Source of the DNA: a virus
Virus record (IMG/VR): IMGVR_UViG_3300046683_000198
Location: 1-28,377 of that record
Reading direction: 5' to 3' (one strand)
DNA length: 28,377 nucleotides
Part shown: in pieces, positions 14,135-20,595 of the stretch
Layout: each line of letters opens with the position of its first letter
Numbering within the stretch: the first letter of the stretch is position 1
Notes under the pieces: model-generated
What the model was told of the DNA's origin: nothing
Seen by the model: only the letters and a program-made list of their open reading frames with translations
Database searches by the model: none
Program-made: the position numbers and the translations under genes

Positions 14135-14524
14135 TCAAGCGTTGACGGCTTCCAGCTGACGGGCGAGTTCGCCTTCGTCGTAGGTCGCCTGCATGACCAA
14201 TACCGATGGGGCTTCGTGACCGACCCGGAAGTTCGGGAGTGCGCGCAGACCATCGGTGCTGATGCCGATGATTTCCACGTACAACGTCGTTCCGAGCAGC
14301 AGCGCGGTCTTCTGCAACCGTGCCTGGAAGCTGCGCCCGTAGACCGCGTTGAGAATCGCGGCCTTGGGTTCGTCGGTGCCATCGAAGACGGCACTGAACC
14401 CATCGGTGCTTTGGATGAGGACCATGTAGTCCCATCCCTTGGGTAGGCGGCGGCTTGCAGTGGCCTGGGAGAGAACTTGCTCCAAGGCCACGTTCGGGCC
14501 ACCGACAGGACGGCGATTAGCCAT
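14135..14524 (-). CDS. Hypothetical protein
   Basis: 129 residues from ATG 14524 behind GCGGAAGGAGGTACACG. Predicted alpha/beta: helix ALEQVLSQATASRRL, strand DYMVLIQSTDGFSAVF, helix KAAILNAVYGRSFQARLQ, strand TTLYVEIIGIS, strand APSVLVMQATYD. Such order suggests a compact single-domain fold, but no family is recognised. Preceded by the tRNA-like element. Confidence 0.7.
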   Translation of the reverse strand: MANRRPVGGPNVALEQVLSQATASRRLPKGWDYMVLIQSTDGFSAVFDGTDEPKAAILNAVYGRSFQARLQKTALLLGTTLYVEIIGISTDGLRALPNFRVGHEAPSVLVMQATYDEGELARQLEAVNA

Positions 14525-14564
14525 CGTGTACCTCCTTCCGCTGATGCAGCAGGGTGCTACATCG

Positions 14565-14635
14565 TGGACCGCCGGGAATCGAACCCGGACCCGCCACCGC
14601 AACGAGCGGGACGCGGTTGGTGCCAACCCGGTCCG
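14565..14635 (-). tRNA. tRNA-like element (degenerate; possible Thr anticodon CGT)
   Basis: On the minus strand a perfect T-arm is present: CCGGG, loop TTCGATT, CCCGG. The following CGGTCCA pairs with CGGACCG 71 bases upstream over 6 of 7 positions. A possible D-arm (GGTT/AACC, loop GGCACC) is too short and lacks the usual A14/A21, and the anticodon arm (loop CTCGTTG, CGT at the anticodon) has only 3 good pairs. No CCA is encoded. It is therefore a degenerate tRNA, a tRNA-derived fragment, or the tRNA 3'-half carried at some attachment sites; no integrase is seen nearby. Confidence 0.4.
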
Positions 14636-14737
14636 CCAGGAACCTGTCCAGAGAAAGGAAACCCTGACTTCGCCCAACCTTGACCCGGTTACCACTAGGG
14701 GCAGCTAGCAGGTTGGAGACAGGTGCCTACCCGCGCA

Positions 14738-15343
14738 TCATCGCGTGCTGCGGCGACGTTGCGTGGGCTTCTTGGACGAGGTCCGCTTCTTGCTTGCGGA
14801 CTTCTTCGCCTGGGTCTTCGTGCCGGACGTGGACTTCTTCCGGGTCGAGGACTTCGGCTTCGCCGTCGACGGCTTCTTGGTCGACGACTTCTTGGCCCCG
14901 CTGGGAGCGGCCTGCTTCTTGGCGTTCCCGTTACCGGTCCCGCCGTTGGCCTTCTCTTCTTCTGCGGCCTTGGCCCGCGCGTTCGGGGTCTTCATCACCG
15001 GGATGTCCGCCGGACGATGACCGAGTTCCCATGTCTGGTACATATCGGTCATCGACACCAGGAACGACGGCAACGAGGGGTCAGCATCATGCGCCACGAC
15101 GCCAAGCGTCATGCGCACGTAGTGACCCGGCGTGTCGCCCTTCCCACCGGCGAACTCCGTGTAGAGACCACGGATGGAATCATCCGTCGTCCATTCGGTC
15201 GCCTCTTCCGCATCGTTGAACAACCCGATGTGGAAGGGCGCACCGTCCACGGTGACGAGTGCCACGAACTGCGGCACACGGACGGCGGACCGCACCCACT
15301 TGGATGCCTGAGCCGCCGTAGCCTTCTTACCGTTGCTAGCCAT
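14738..15343 (-). CDS. Protein with histone-H1-like Lys/Ser/Thr/Ala-rich tail
   Basis: 201 residues from ATG 15343 (GCGGAAGGAGGTGCTAG before it; spacing is longer than usual). The first 125 residues form a globular domain (FVALVTVDGAPFHIGLF, YVRMTLGVVAHDAD, TWELGHRPAD). The last 65 are low complexity, with KKSS, KKPS, KKKRTSS-type blocks, as in histone H1 tails and the C-terminal tails of mycobacterial HupB-like proteins. Such tails bind DNA non-specifically. A nucleoid- or genome-coating role is plausible. The N-terminal domain is not recognised. Confidence 0.75.
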   Translation of the reverse strand: MASNGKKATAAQASKWVRSAVRVPQFVALVTVDGAPFHIGLFNDAEEATEWTTDDSIRGLYTEFAGGKGDTPGHYVRMTLGVVAHDADPSLPSFLVSMTDMYQTWELGHRPADIPVMKTPNARAKAAEEEKANGGTGNGNAKKQAAPSGAKKSSTKKPSTAKPKSSTRKKSTSGTKTQAKKSASKKRTSSKKPTQRRRSTR

Positions 15344-15395
15344 AGGGACTAGCACCTCCTTCCGCGTGGTGACGCCTGGACCCGTGTGGGTCCGT

Positions 15396-15449
15396 CGAAG
15401 CATCACCCGCCAACCCACCACGGGAGTGATGGGCTGGCAGCCTGCTTCG
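15396..15449 (-). repeat. Intergenic two-tier hairpin element (TCACCC/AGCC class)
   Basis: Outer CGAAGCA and TGCTTCG; internal loop TCACCC opposite AGCC; inner GCCAACCCA and TGGGCTGGC. A separate small hairpin GGACCC-gtgt-GGGTCC lies at about 15378-15393, nearer the start of 14738. Confidence 0.82.
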
Positions 15450-15451
15450 GC

Positions 15452-15712
15452 CTATCGGACCTTCGCCCACCGCTTACAGGTCGCGAGCAACTGGTCGTAG
15501 TCGCTTGCGGTCGCTTCGTTGCGGAAGCGGATGCGGTCGGCCTGTGAGACACCGTGCCGGGATAGGGCGCGGTCCATCGTCGCAAGGATGGCGAAAGCGT
15601 TCCCATCCGTGCCGGTGAGTTGCACCGTCAGGTCGGGGAACTTCGGTCCGTTGTGGACCTTCCCGTCGCCGTCCCGGTGCATCCCCCCGAGCGCGAGGAT
15701 GTCGTCTGACAT
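15452..15712 (-). CDS. Hypothetical protein
   Basis: 86 residues from ATG 15712 behind ACGGAAAGGGGGTAGCCACG. Sequence MSDDILALGGMHRDGDGKVH, then LTVQLTGTDGNAFAILATMD and a helical C-terminus (RIRFRNEATASDYDQLLATC). The middle resembles the TDGNAFxIL pattern seen in small phage proteins of unknown function. No further assignment. Confidence 0.7.
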   Translation of the reverse strand: MSDDILALGGMHRDGDGKVHNGPKFPDLTVQLTGTDGNAFAILATMDRALSRHGVSQADRIRFRNEATASDYDQLLATCKRWAKVR

Positions 15713-15741
15713 CGTGGCTACCCCCTTTCCGTGCTTTGCGT

Positions 15742-15789
15742 CTGAAAGCACGCGGCCCGCCCCCGTGAGGACGGACCGTCTGCCATCAG
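15742..15789 (-). repeat. Intergenic hairpin element (CTGA/TCAG class, sister of 11538)
   Basis: Outer CTGA and TCAG, internal-loop bases AAGCAC and TCTGCCA, inner GCGGCCCGCCC and GGACGGACCG with wobble or mismatch, hexaloop CCGTGA. The stop codon of the gene at 15786 lies within the outer arm. Confidence 0.8.
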
Positions 15790-16073
15790 GCCAGAACCCC
15801 ATGCCGATGTCCCCTGTTTATGTGTCGCACGTACCGGCCGCGGTCCGTGAGCCGGATGATTTCGCGGTGTTCCCAGTCGGCCCGGTGGTAGGGCTGCACG
15901 TCGAGCGTGTCGTCGTGGAAACCCCGGAACGCACGGAACCCGACGATGTTCCGATGGGTCCAGCGGAGATTCACCAGGACCGCCCGGAACGCCGCGTCGG
16001 CGTCGACCGCCCGCACCACCCGAGGGATGAAGCGGACAGGGTCATAGGCGTGCGTCACGATGTAGTCACGCAC
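15786..16073 (-). CDS. Hypothetical basic protein (GTG start)
   Basis: 95 residues from GTG 16073, chosen because GCGAAAGGAGGTACCAA precedes it with standard spacing. Rich in Arg, His and aromatic residues (RDYIVTHAYDPVRFIPR, FRAFRGFHDDT, YHRADWEHREIIRL). Net basic, possibly nucleic-acid binding. No family recognised. Confidence 0.65.
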   Translation of the reverse strand: MRDYIVTHAYDPVRFIPRVVRAVDADAAFRAVLVNLRWTHRNIVGFRAFRGFHDDTLDVQPYHRADWEHREIIRLTDRGRYVRHINRGHRHGVLA

Positions 16074-16144
16074 TTGGTACCTCCTTTCGCGGCAGGATTC
16101 ATTCCTACCGGATGCCCCACCGACCGAAGCCGGTGAGGACACCG

Positions 16145-16612
16145 CTAGGAACGCTTGGTGCGGGGATAGCGTTCGCGGACGATAGCGTCGAGCCGCTTGT
16201 CCTGTTCGGACTTCGCGGGCTTGGACTGCCGGACCTTCGCCTTGCGGATTGCTTCGCCCACTGCGGACGAATACATCAGCTTCTCGAAGGCGTACACGAA
16301 GGCAGCCTGGGTCAACGTGAGGTTGTCCCGGCTGGTCTTCGCTGCCCCGTCGTCCCCCAGGTCGGGGGGGAACGCCTGGTGATGCAGCGTCAGGGCTTCG
16401 TCCAGAAGGAGAAGGTCCTTGTCACCCATCACAGGCTTCGACGCCGTCTTGGGCGAGGCGACCACTTCGACGCTGGTCACGTTGTAGACCGAATCTTCAA
16501 CGTCGACCGATTCCCCGTCGATGAGGGCCATCAGTTCTTCCCCAACCGTTTCGTTGGAGACGAACTTGCCTTCTTCCCGGTCCACTTCAACAGCTAGATA
16601 GACCGTAGCCAT
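16145..16612 (-). CDS. Hypothetical protein
   Basis: 155 residues from ATG 16612 behind GCGAAGGGAGGTAACAACG. The N-terminal half is beta-rich and acidic (ATVYLAVEVDREEGKF, YNVTSVEVVAS); the C-terminal half is helical (TLTQAAFVYAFEKLMYSSAV) and ends in a basic KRLDAIVRERYPRTKRS tail. No family recognised. The gap to the next gene downstream holds a hairpin around 16110-16140 (CACCG/CGGTG stem). Confidence 0.7.
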   Translation of the reverse strand: MATVYLAVEVDREEGKFVSNETVGEELMALIDGESVDVEDSVYNVTSVEVVASPKTASKPVMGDKDLLLLDEALTLHHQAFPPDLGDDGAAKTSRDNLTLTQAAFVYAFEKLMYSSAVGEAIRKAKVRQSKPAKSEQDKRLDAIVRERYPRTKRS

Positions 16613-16647
16613 CGTTGTTACCTCCCTTCGCGGGTGTTGCGGTGGGT

Positions 16648-16693
16648 ACGTCCCACCCGGCCATCCCCCGTGAGGGATGACCGGCTAGGGCGT
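16648..16693 (-). repeat. Intergenic hairpin element
   Basis: Inner GGCCATCCC and GGGATGACC around hexaloop CCGTGA; short ACG/CGT outer pairing. An adjoining GGTGGG...CCCACC hairpin (16641-16657) overlaps it and could form instead. Confidence 0.72.
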
Positions 16694-16696
16694 CGC

Positions 16697-16999
16697 CTAC
16701 TGCTGGTCGGTCTGCTTGACGATGGACGGGTACGCGGTCGCGAGACCGGGCTGTCCCGCCGACTTCAGCCGGACCGGGATGACGACGTTCTCGTTGCACC
16801 ACCGGCACGCCCGCAGGGGCATGTCGTCGATGAGGTCGATGACGTTGCGTACGGCGGCGTCGTCGGCGAACCGCTTCAGCTGGTCGGTGGCGGCGTCGAG
16901 CAGGTCCAGGGCGAGGTTCGCGACGGGCGCGGGATTGTTCCCGTACCCGCCACCACCTGCCCACGGTTCCACCGCGCTGCCGCAGATGAAGCACTTCAT
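16697..16999 (-). CDS. Small zinc-ribbon-like protein
   Basis: 100 residues from ATG 16999 (AGAAGGAGGTTGCC before it). Two CxxC knuckles are visible: CFIC at 3-6 and CRWC at 65-68, separated by a Gly-rich loop and a helix (ANLALDLLDAATDQLKRFA). This is a plausible treble-clef or ribbon zinc site. Likely a nucleic-acid or protein-binding accessory; function unknown. Confidence 0.72.
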   Translation of the reverse strand: MKCFICGSAVEPWAGGGGYGNNPAPVANLALDLLDAATDQLKRFADDAAVRNVIDLIDDMPLRACRWCNENVVIPVRLKSAGQPGLATAYPSIVKQTDQQ

Positions 17000-17027
17000 G
17001 GCAACCTCCTTCTGTGCCTTCCTTGGG

Positions 17028-17075
17028 TTGAAGACACGCGGTAACCCCCCGTGAGGGGTTGCCGTGTAGCTTCAA
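17028..17075 (-). repeat. Intergenic two-tier hairpin element
   Basis: Outer TTGAAG and CTTCAA, inner CGGTAACCCC and GGGGTTGCCG with one wobble, hexaloop CCGTGA. The stop codon of the gene at 17072 is inside the outer arm. Confidence 0.82.
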
Positions 17076-17434
17076 TCGCAGGTGCAGGTCCAGTCCACCA
17101 GGGCCATGTCGATGAGCCAGTAGGCGATGTCGACATCGTGGACGCCGAACCGCTGTCCGTACCGGATGCGGTAGTGGTCTTCGATAGCGTCACGTTCGAC
17201 CCAGTCGGAGGCCAACTTCACGGCGTGGTCCCGCAGGTGTTCGCACCTGGTCACGTACACGCCGATGAGGGCGTATTCCAGGTGGTAGGCGTGCGGGTCC
17301 CGATGGTCCGACACCGCAACCCCGTCGCCGTGGACGCACCGTTCCCGAAGGAGCAGCATGTCCAGCGACCCGGTGCCGAAGTGCCGGGGACTGGTCCTGG
17401 TGGAGTGAGCGTTCGCAGCCATCATCGCCGTCAT
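17072..17434 (-). CDS. Hypothetical protein, coupled to the GNAT-like gene
   Basis: 120 residues starting at ATG 17434, which overlaps the upstream stop as ATGA. No hairpin or start-associated sequence precedes it, consistent with translational coupling. His- and Asp-rich, with YHLEYALIGVYVTRCEHLRD and DVDIAYWLIDMALVDW helices and a terminal CTCD. No family recognised. Confidence 0.65.
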   Translation of the reverse strand: MTAMMAANAHSTRTSPRHFGTGSLDMLLLRERCVHGDGVAVSDHRDPHAYHLEYALIGVYVTRCEHLRDHAVKLASDWVERDAIEDHYRIRYGQRFGVHDVDIAYWLIDMALVDWTCTCD

Positions 17435-17811
17435 GCCCGGCCACTTTCGGTGAGGTACTTCGCGACCAGCGACGCGCCGTTCGGCGTGTATCGCTGTTGG
17501 GCGAAGTCGATGTCCCACCGGAGGTCGGCTTCGGTCACCAGTGCGGTGCCGATGCCCTGCCGGTAGTGCGAGGGCTGGACGAACAGGTTGAAGTTGCCCG
17601 CCCGTTCGAAGTCGTTGTCCACCGGGTAGTGGTTGAGGACACCCCGAAGGATGCCGTCATCGTCCCGGTACAACAGACAATCGACCCAGACGGTATCGGA
17701 CACGTCACCCCTGAAGTACGAGATGCCCGGTTCGCCCGTGGCTGGATACTGCTTCCCCTGGGAATCCCAGGAGAAGATGTCCTTCGGGTGGATACTGACC
17801 ACCAGTTCCAT
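17431..17811 (-). CDS. GNAT-like N-acetyltransferase
   Basis: 126 residues from ATG 17811 (GCGGAAGGAGGTACCAC before it). The acetyl-CoA-binding motif A is clear: NFNLFVQPSHYRQGIGTALV, with R84-Q85-G86-I87-G88-T89. A preceding strand (WVDCLLYRDDDGILRGVLNH) fits the central beta sheet. The usual N-terminal helices are short, so it is a small GNAT. Acceptor unknown: a host protein, small molecule or antibiotic are all possible in this superfamily. Confidence 0.7.
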   Translation of the reverse strand: MELVVSIHPKDIFSWDSQGKQYPATGEPGISYFRGDVSDTVWVDCLLYRDDDGILRGVLNHYPVDNDFERAGNFNLFVQPSHYRQGIGTALVTEADLRWDIDFAQQRYTPNGASLVAKYLTESGRA

Positions 17812-17836
17812 GTGGTACCTCCTTCCGCTTGGTAGA

Positions 17837-17889
17837 CCCAGCGTCTACCCGCAAGCCCACCATCGCTGGTGAGCTTGCAGCCCGCTGGG
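17837..17889 (-). repeat. Intergenic two-tier hairpin element (TCACCC/AGCC class)
   Basis: Outer CCCAGCG and CGCTGGG, internal loop TCTACCC opposite AGCC, inner GCAAGCCCACC and GGTGAGCTTGC, loop ATCGCT. Ends one base before the stop of the gene at 17891. Confidence 0.85.
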
Positions 17890-17890
17890 G

Positions 17891-18304
17891 CTAGGCGTTG
17901 TGCTTGTCGACCGACAGGGTCCGGTCGGCGTCGTCCGCGAGTGCCTTGGCCTTGCGGATGGCGTCGCGGACCCGGCCCATCTGGACCCGTTCGAAGGTGC
18001 TGTCGGGTGTCCAGCTGAGTTCATCCAGCGCGTCGACCAGTCGGTTCGTGGCGTTGCGCACCGAAGCGATGGTCGCCACCATCGAATCGTCCCCACCCCA
18101 GATGGGGTTGAGGATGACGATGTCCACGTCGTCGATGGCGTAGCGGGACTTGCCCGTTCCGCCGTCATCAGCGTCGAAGCTGAACGAGACGTACTGGCGA
18201 CCGACCTTCACCGAAGTGATGGTCACGGTGCGGTCCATCGGGAGAGCCAGGACCATGCCCGGCTGCAACCCTTTGGCGGTGACGGTCCGGTAGGGACCAG
18301 TCAT
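17891..18304 (-). CDS. Hypothetical protein with small beta-barrel-like N-terminus
   Basis: 137 residues from ATG 18304 (ACAAGGAGGTAGCCACT before it). The N-terminal 70 residues look like a small barrel (GLQPGMVLALPMDRTVTI, VKVGRQYVSFSFD); the remainder is helical (SVRNATNRLVDALDELSW, VRDAIRKAKALADDAD). The N-terminal pattern resembles several actinophage small proteins of unknown role. No further assignment. Confidence 0.7.
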   Translation of the reverse strand: MTGPYRTVTAKGLQPGMVLALPMDRTVTITSVKVGRQYVSFSFDADDGGTGKSRYAIDDVDIVILNPIWGGDDSMVATIASVRNATNRLVDALDELSWTPDSTFERVQMGRVRDAIRKAKALADDADRTLSVDKHNA

Positions 18305-18343
18305 AGTGGCTACCTCCTTGTCGCGGTGCGCTTGGAACCTGTC

Positions 18344-18394
18344 CTAGCGTCACCCGGCACCGCACCATCGAGTGATGCGATGCCAGCCCGCTAG
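18344..18394 (-). repeat. Intergenic two-tier hairpin element (TCACCC/AGCC class)
   Basis: Outer CTAGCG and CGCTAG, internal loop TCACCC opposite AGCC, inner GGCACCGCA and TGCGATGCC. The TAG stop of the gene at 18391 forms part of the outer arm. Confidence 0.85.
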
Positions 18395-18582
18395 GGCGGG
18401 GGAATCGGCCCGTCGTCGAACTTCGGTTGCAGGAGGATGCTGTGTTCCAGCATCTGTTCGATGGACCGCATCGTCGCAGCGATGTCCCGTTCGGCGTAGG
18501 CGAGGTCTTGCATCCCCTTCGCCACCCGTTCCATCGCTTGCGCGATACGGATGAGCGTCCCTTCGGTCGGGTCGACGGCCAT
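18391..18582 (-). CDS. Small helical protein
   Basis: 63 residues from ATG 18582, one base after the upstream TGA, so coupled translation is likely. Almost wholly helical with heptad character (TLIRIAQAMERVAKGMQDL, AATMRSIEQMLEHSI) and a Pro-rich end. Probably forms a coiled-coil oligomer. Function unknown. Confidence 0.62.
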   Translation of the reverse strand: MAVDPTEGTLIRIAQAMERVAKGMQDLAYAERDIAATMRSIEQMLEHSILLQPKFDDGPIPPP

Positions 18583-18583
18583 G

Positions 18584-18880
18584 TCAGGCCGCCGTCTGCT
18601 GTAGGAGTTCCCGCAACGCTTCGGTCGGGTCATCCCCCAGCAGGTCGTGGTTCCAGTCGGTGAGGCGTGCGTAGCCGACCACGTCGGACACGTAGCAGTC
18701 GCCCAGGTCGCCGTCCCTGCCGGTCATCGGAGTGACGACCTTGCAGAACCAGCGTGCATAGGGCCGAGTGCTATCTGTCTGCCACACCTTCAGGACGTTC
18801 CACGTCCAACCGTCGGGGGACTGGAACACCGCGTACGGTGCCGAGTCCTTGACGGTCTTCGCCATGCGATTCTTCGCCAT
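18584..18880 (-). CDS. Hypothetical protein
   Basis: 98 residues from ATG 18880 behind GCGAAGGGAGGTACAACGTC. Aromatic, beta-rich core (PYAVFQSPDGWTWNVLKVW, YARWFCKVVTPMTG, DCYVSDVVGYARL) and a C-terminal helix (TEALRELLQQTAA). No family recognised. Confidence 0.68.
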   Translation of the reverse strand: MAKNRMAKTVKDSAPYAVFQSPDGWTWNVLKVWQTDSTRPYARWFCKVVTPMTGRDGDLGDCYVSDVVGYARLTDWNHDLLGDDPTEALRELLQQTAA

Positions 18881-18923
18881 GACGTTGTACCTCCCTTCGC
18901 GTGATGCGTTCTGACCTTGTGTC

Positions 18924-18976
18924 TGAACGTCACCCGCCTGCACACCCCACAGAGGGATGTGCAGACAGCCCGTTCA
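18924..18976 (-). repeat. Intergenic two-tier hairpin element (TCACCC/AGCC class)
   Basis: Outer TGAACG and CGTTCA, internal loop TCACCC opposite ACAGCC, inner CTGCACACCCC and GGGATGTGCAG, short loop. The TGA stop of the gene at 18974 is inside the outer arm. Confidence 0.85.
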
Positions 18977-19168
18977 GGCGACTTCGACCGTGAGCCGGAT
19001 AGCACCCGGCACGTCGATGCCGACCGTCTTGAAGTCGACCTTTTCGATGTAGAGCGTCACGTCCCGGCCGGTCAGTTCGTTTTCGGCCTTGTAGACGTAG
19101 GTGCCCTTGGTGTCGTGATGCAGGTCGAGGACCCGCTTGTAGACCAACACCGTCTGTTTGGTAGCCAT
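18974..19168 (-). CDS. Small beta-rich hypothetical protein
   Basis: 64 residues from ATG 19168 behind ACGAAGGGGGTTGCCTC. Strand-like segments alternate (TVLVYKRVLDLHHD, GTYVYKAENELTG, DVTLYIEKVDFK, AIRLTVEV). Such a small all-beta protein resembles short phage-encoded OB or SH3-like folds, but no family can be named. Confidence 0.66.
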   Translation of the reverse strand: MATKQTVLVYKRVLDLHHDTKGTYVYKAENELTGRDVTLYIEKVDFKTVGIDVPGAIRLTVEVA

Positions 19169-19206
19169 GAGGCAACCCCCTTCGTTCATCCCTATCCCCG
19201 CTGGAT

Positions 19207-19252
19207 AGGTGGCCGTCCCCCGGCCTACGAGTACGTCGTAGGTAGGGACGAC
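19207..19252 (-). repeat. Intergenic hairpin element
   Basis: Outer GGTGGCCGTCCC and GGGACGACCATC pair with mismatches; inner CCTACGA and TCGTAGG form a perfect 7-bp top stem. A separate CCTATCC/GGATAGG hairpin is at 19191-19208. Confidence 0.7.
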
Positions 19253-19259
19253 CATCTGT

Positions 19260-19460
19260 TCAGCGAGTGCCGTGGTCCAACAGGATGCGTGCCAGCTTCA
19301 GGCAATCCTTCTTGGACAGGGGCTGACCCGGTGGGTCGTAGTGCGAGAAGCTGCCCCGTGTCGCGTCGTAGTCTTCGATGGACTTGCGGGTGTAGAGGTA
19401 GAGCTTGCCGCCCGTTTCCACCGCGGCCCATCGCGACCGTGGATTCCGTTCGCGTTGCAT
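19260..19460 (-). CDS. Small basic hypothetical protein
   Basis: 66 residues from ATG 19460 behind CGCGAAAGGAAGGTTGCCG. Basic start (QRERNPRSRW), a strand pair (WAAVETGGKLYLYTRK) and a C-terminal helix (LSKKDCLKLARILLDHG). No family recognised. Confidence 0.64.
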   Translation of the reverse strand: MQRERNPRSRWAAVETGGKLYLYTRKSIEDYDATRGSFSHYDPPGQPLSKKDCLKLARILLDHGTR

Positions 19461-19500
19461 CGGCAACCTTCCTTTCGCGAGTGCGCTGGGACCTTGTGTC

Positions 19501-19553
19501 CGAACGTCACCCGCCAACCCACCCCCATCGGGGATGAGTTGGCAGCCCGTTCG
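19501..19553 (-). repeat. Intergenic two-tier hairpin element (TCACCC/AGCC class)
   Basis: Outer CGAACG and CGTTCG, internal loop TCACCC opposite AGCC, inner GCCAACCCA and TGAGTTGGC with CCCC/GGGG on top. It is the clearest copy and shares its outer-arm pattern with the one at 18924. Confidence 0.86.
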
Positions 19554-19565
19554 GGCCGTAGACGC

Positions 19566-20012
19566 CTATGCGTCCACGATGGGCGACCAGTCCGAGTTCG
19601 ACGGGTGGTTCTTGGTGATGTCGGTGATGGTCGCGTTCTGTGAGGCGCGTATCTGGTCCATCATCTGCTGCACCTTGGCTTCCGTCGGACCGTTGCCGGT
19701 CTGGCCGGGGCGGTAGGTCCCGTAGAGGACGTACCGCCAGTTGATTTCGCTACCGATGTCGGGTAGCCGGATGGGCGGCTGAGTTACGCCGTCCGTTTCC
19801 AGCTGCGCCGTCGGTCCACCGAACGACACGAACTTCAGGTCGCCCAGGTTGAGCGACCCGATTTCTTCGTTCCGGTAGACGGCGCACCCGTCGCCCCGTT
19901 CGACCCAGCGGTCGATGAGGCGCAGGGCCTGTTCACGTTCCGGGTAGTCGTACCCCTGGCCTTCTAAGAGACCAGCCAGGTCTTCCCGGCTGAACACCTG
20001 CGTCGGTGTCAT
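19566..20012 (-). CDS. Hypothetical protein
   Basis: 148 residues from ATG 20012 (ACCAAGGAGGTTGCCGC before it). N-terminal helices (REDLAGLLEGQGYDYPEREQ, ALRLIDRWVERG), then a beta region (CAVYRNEEIGSLNLGDLKF) and NWRYVLYGTYRPG, ending in a helical segment (EAKVQQMMDQIRASQ). No family recognised. Confidence 0.68.
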   Translation of the reverse strand: MTPTQVFSREDLAGLLEGQGYDYPEREQALRLIDRWVERGDGCAVYRNEEIGSLNLGDLKFVSFGGPTAQLETDGVTQPPIRLPDIGSEINWRYVLYGTYRPGQTGNGPTEAKVQQMMDQIRASQNATITDITKNHPSNSDWSPIVDA

Positions 20013-20050
20013 GCGGCAACCTCCTTGGTGCGACCTACTGGACTTCAGTC

Positions 20051-20094
20051 GTACCGGTGACCCCAGGGACCGTGGCCCCTGGGGTCGTGCGCTA
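20051..20094 (-). repeat. Intergenic hairpin element
   Basis: Inner GACCCCAGGG and CCCTGGGGTC give a strong 10-bp stem around a short loop; outer GTA and TAC pair beyond short internal loops. The TAG stop of the gene at 20092 lies in the outer arm. Confidence 0.72.
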
Positions 20095-20595
20095 CGGCTG
20101 AGCTTTCTTGGGTGGTTCGATGACGTGGCCACCGGGGCACTTCCCCGACGGCTGGGCCATCGCACCGACCCACTGGCACCGCTTGTCCGTGCAGAAGAGG
20201 AACACCGGGTCGAACCCCCGCCGGATGCCCATACGGGCACCCCGCGTCGGGTCCGGCGGCGTCTTCTTCGTACGAGGTTCCAGCGGCCCATCGCCACCAC
20301 CTGCCTTCTTCGGCAGGATGGCATCCGGGTTGCGCCAGTCGGTGAGTTCCCCGTTGGTCGTCGACCAGGCGAAGCCCTGCCGCCCGTCTTCAGCTGCCGA
20401 CCGTGACCACGGGTTCTTCCCGCCTTCACGGTTGAGTTCGGCTGCGTTCCGACGGTGGGCTTGCACCGATGTGGCGACCTGCGCCGCCGCGGCCTTCCGT
20501 GTTGCCTTCGAGTTCCCCTTGGGGACTTCCGGCATCAGGGCCTTGTCGCGGTTACTGCGCTTGTACGGGACGAACTTCCCCATCTTGTTAGCCAT
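20092..20595 (-). CDS. Basic hypothetical protein with C-terminal Cys motif; first gene of the minus-strand operon
   Basis: 167 residues from ATG 20595 behind CGCGAAGGGGGTTATCTCA. The N-terminal half is basic, Ala/Lys-rich and helical (KGNSKATRKAAAAQVATS); the middle is Pro/Lys-rich (EPRTKKTPPDPTRGARM) and probably disordered. The C-terminus (FLFCTDKRCQWVGAMA, then KCPGGH) has three Cys and a His, a plausible zinc ribbon. Nucleic-acid binding is likely but unproven. It lies closest to the control region, so it would be the first transcribed. Confidence 0.68.
   Translation of the reverse strand: MANKMGKFVPYKRSNRDKALMPEVPKGNSKATRKAAAAQVATSVQAHRRNAAELNREGGKNPWSRSAAEDGRQGFAWSTTNGELTDWRNPDAILPKKAGGGDGPLEPRTKKTPPDPTRGARMGIRRGFDPVFLFCTDKRCQWVGAMAQPSGKCPGGHVIEPPKKAQP

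Noticed and set aside
14565-14740. attP site of an integrase
   Set aside because: Only a tRNA-like 3' half was seen; without an integrase gene it cannot be called.
10936-19553. Hairpins as Rho-independent terminators between every gene
   Set aside because: No T-runs follow, so one strong terminator at 8471 is kept and the internal hairpins are treated as mRNA structures.
10936-19553. CRISPR array
   Set aside because: The repeats are spaced by whole genes, differ in sequence and are symmetrical in a gene-start context; no cas1/cas2 present.
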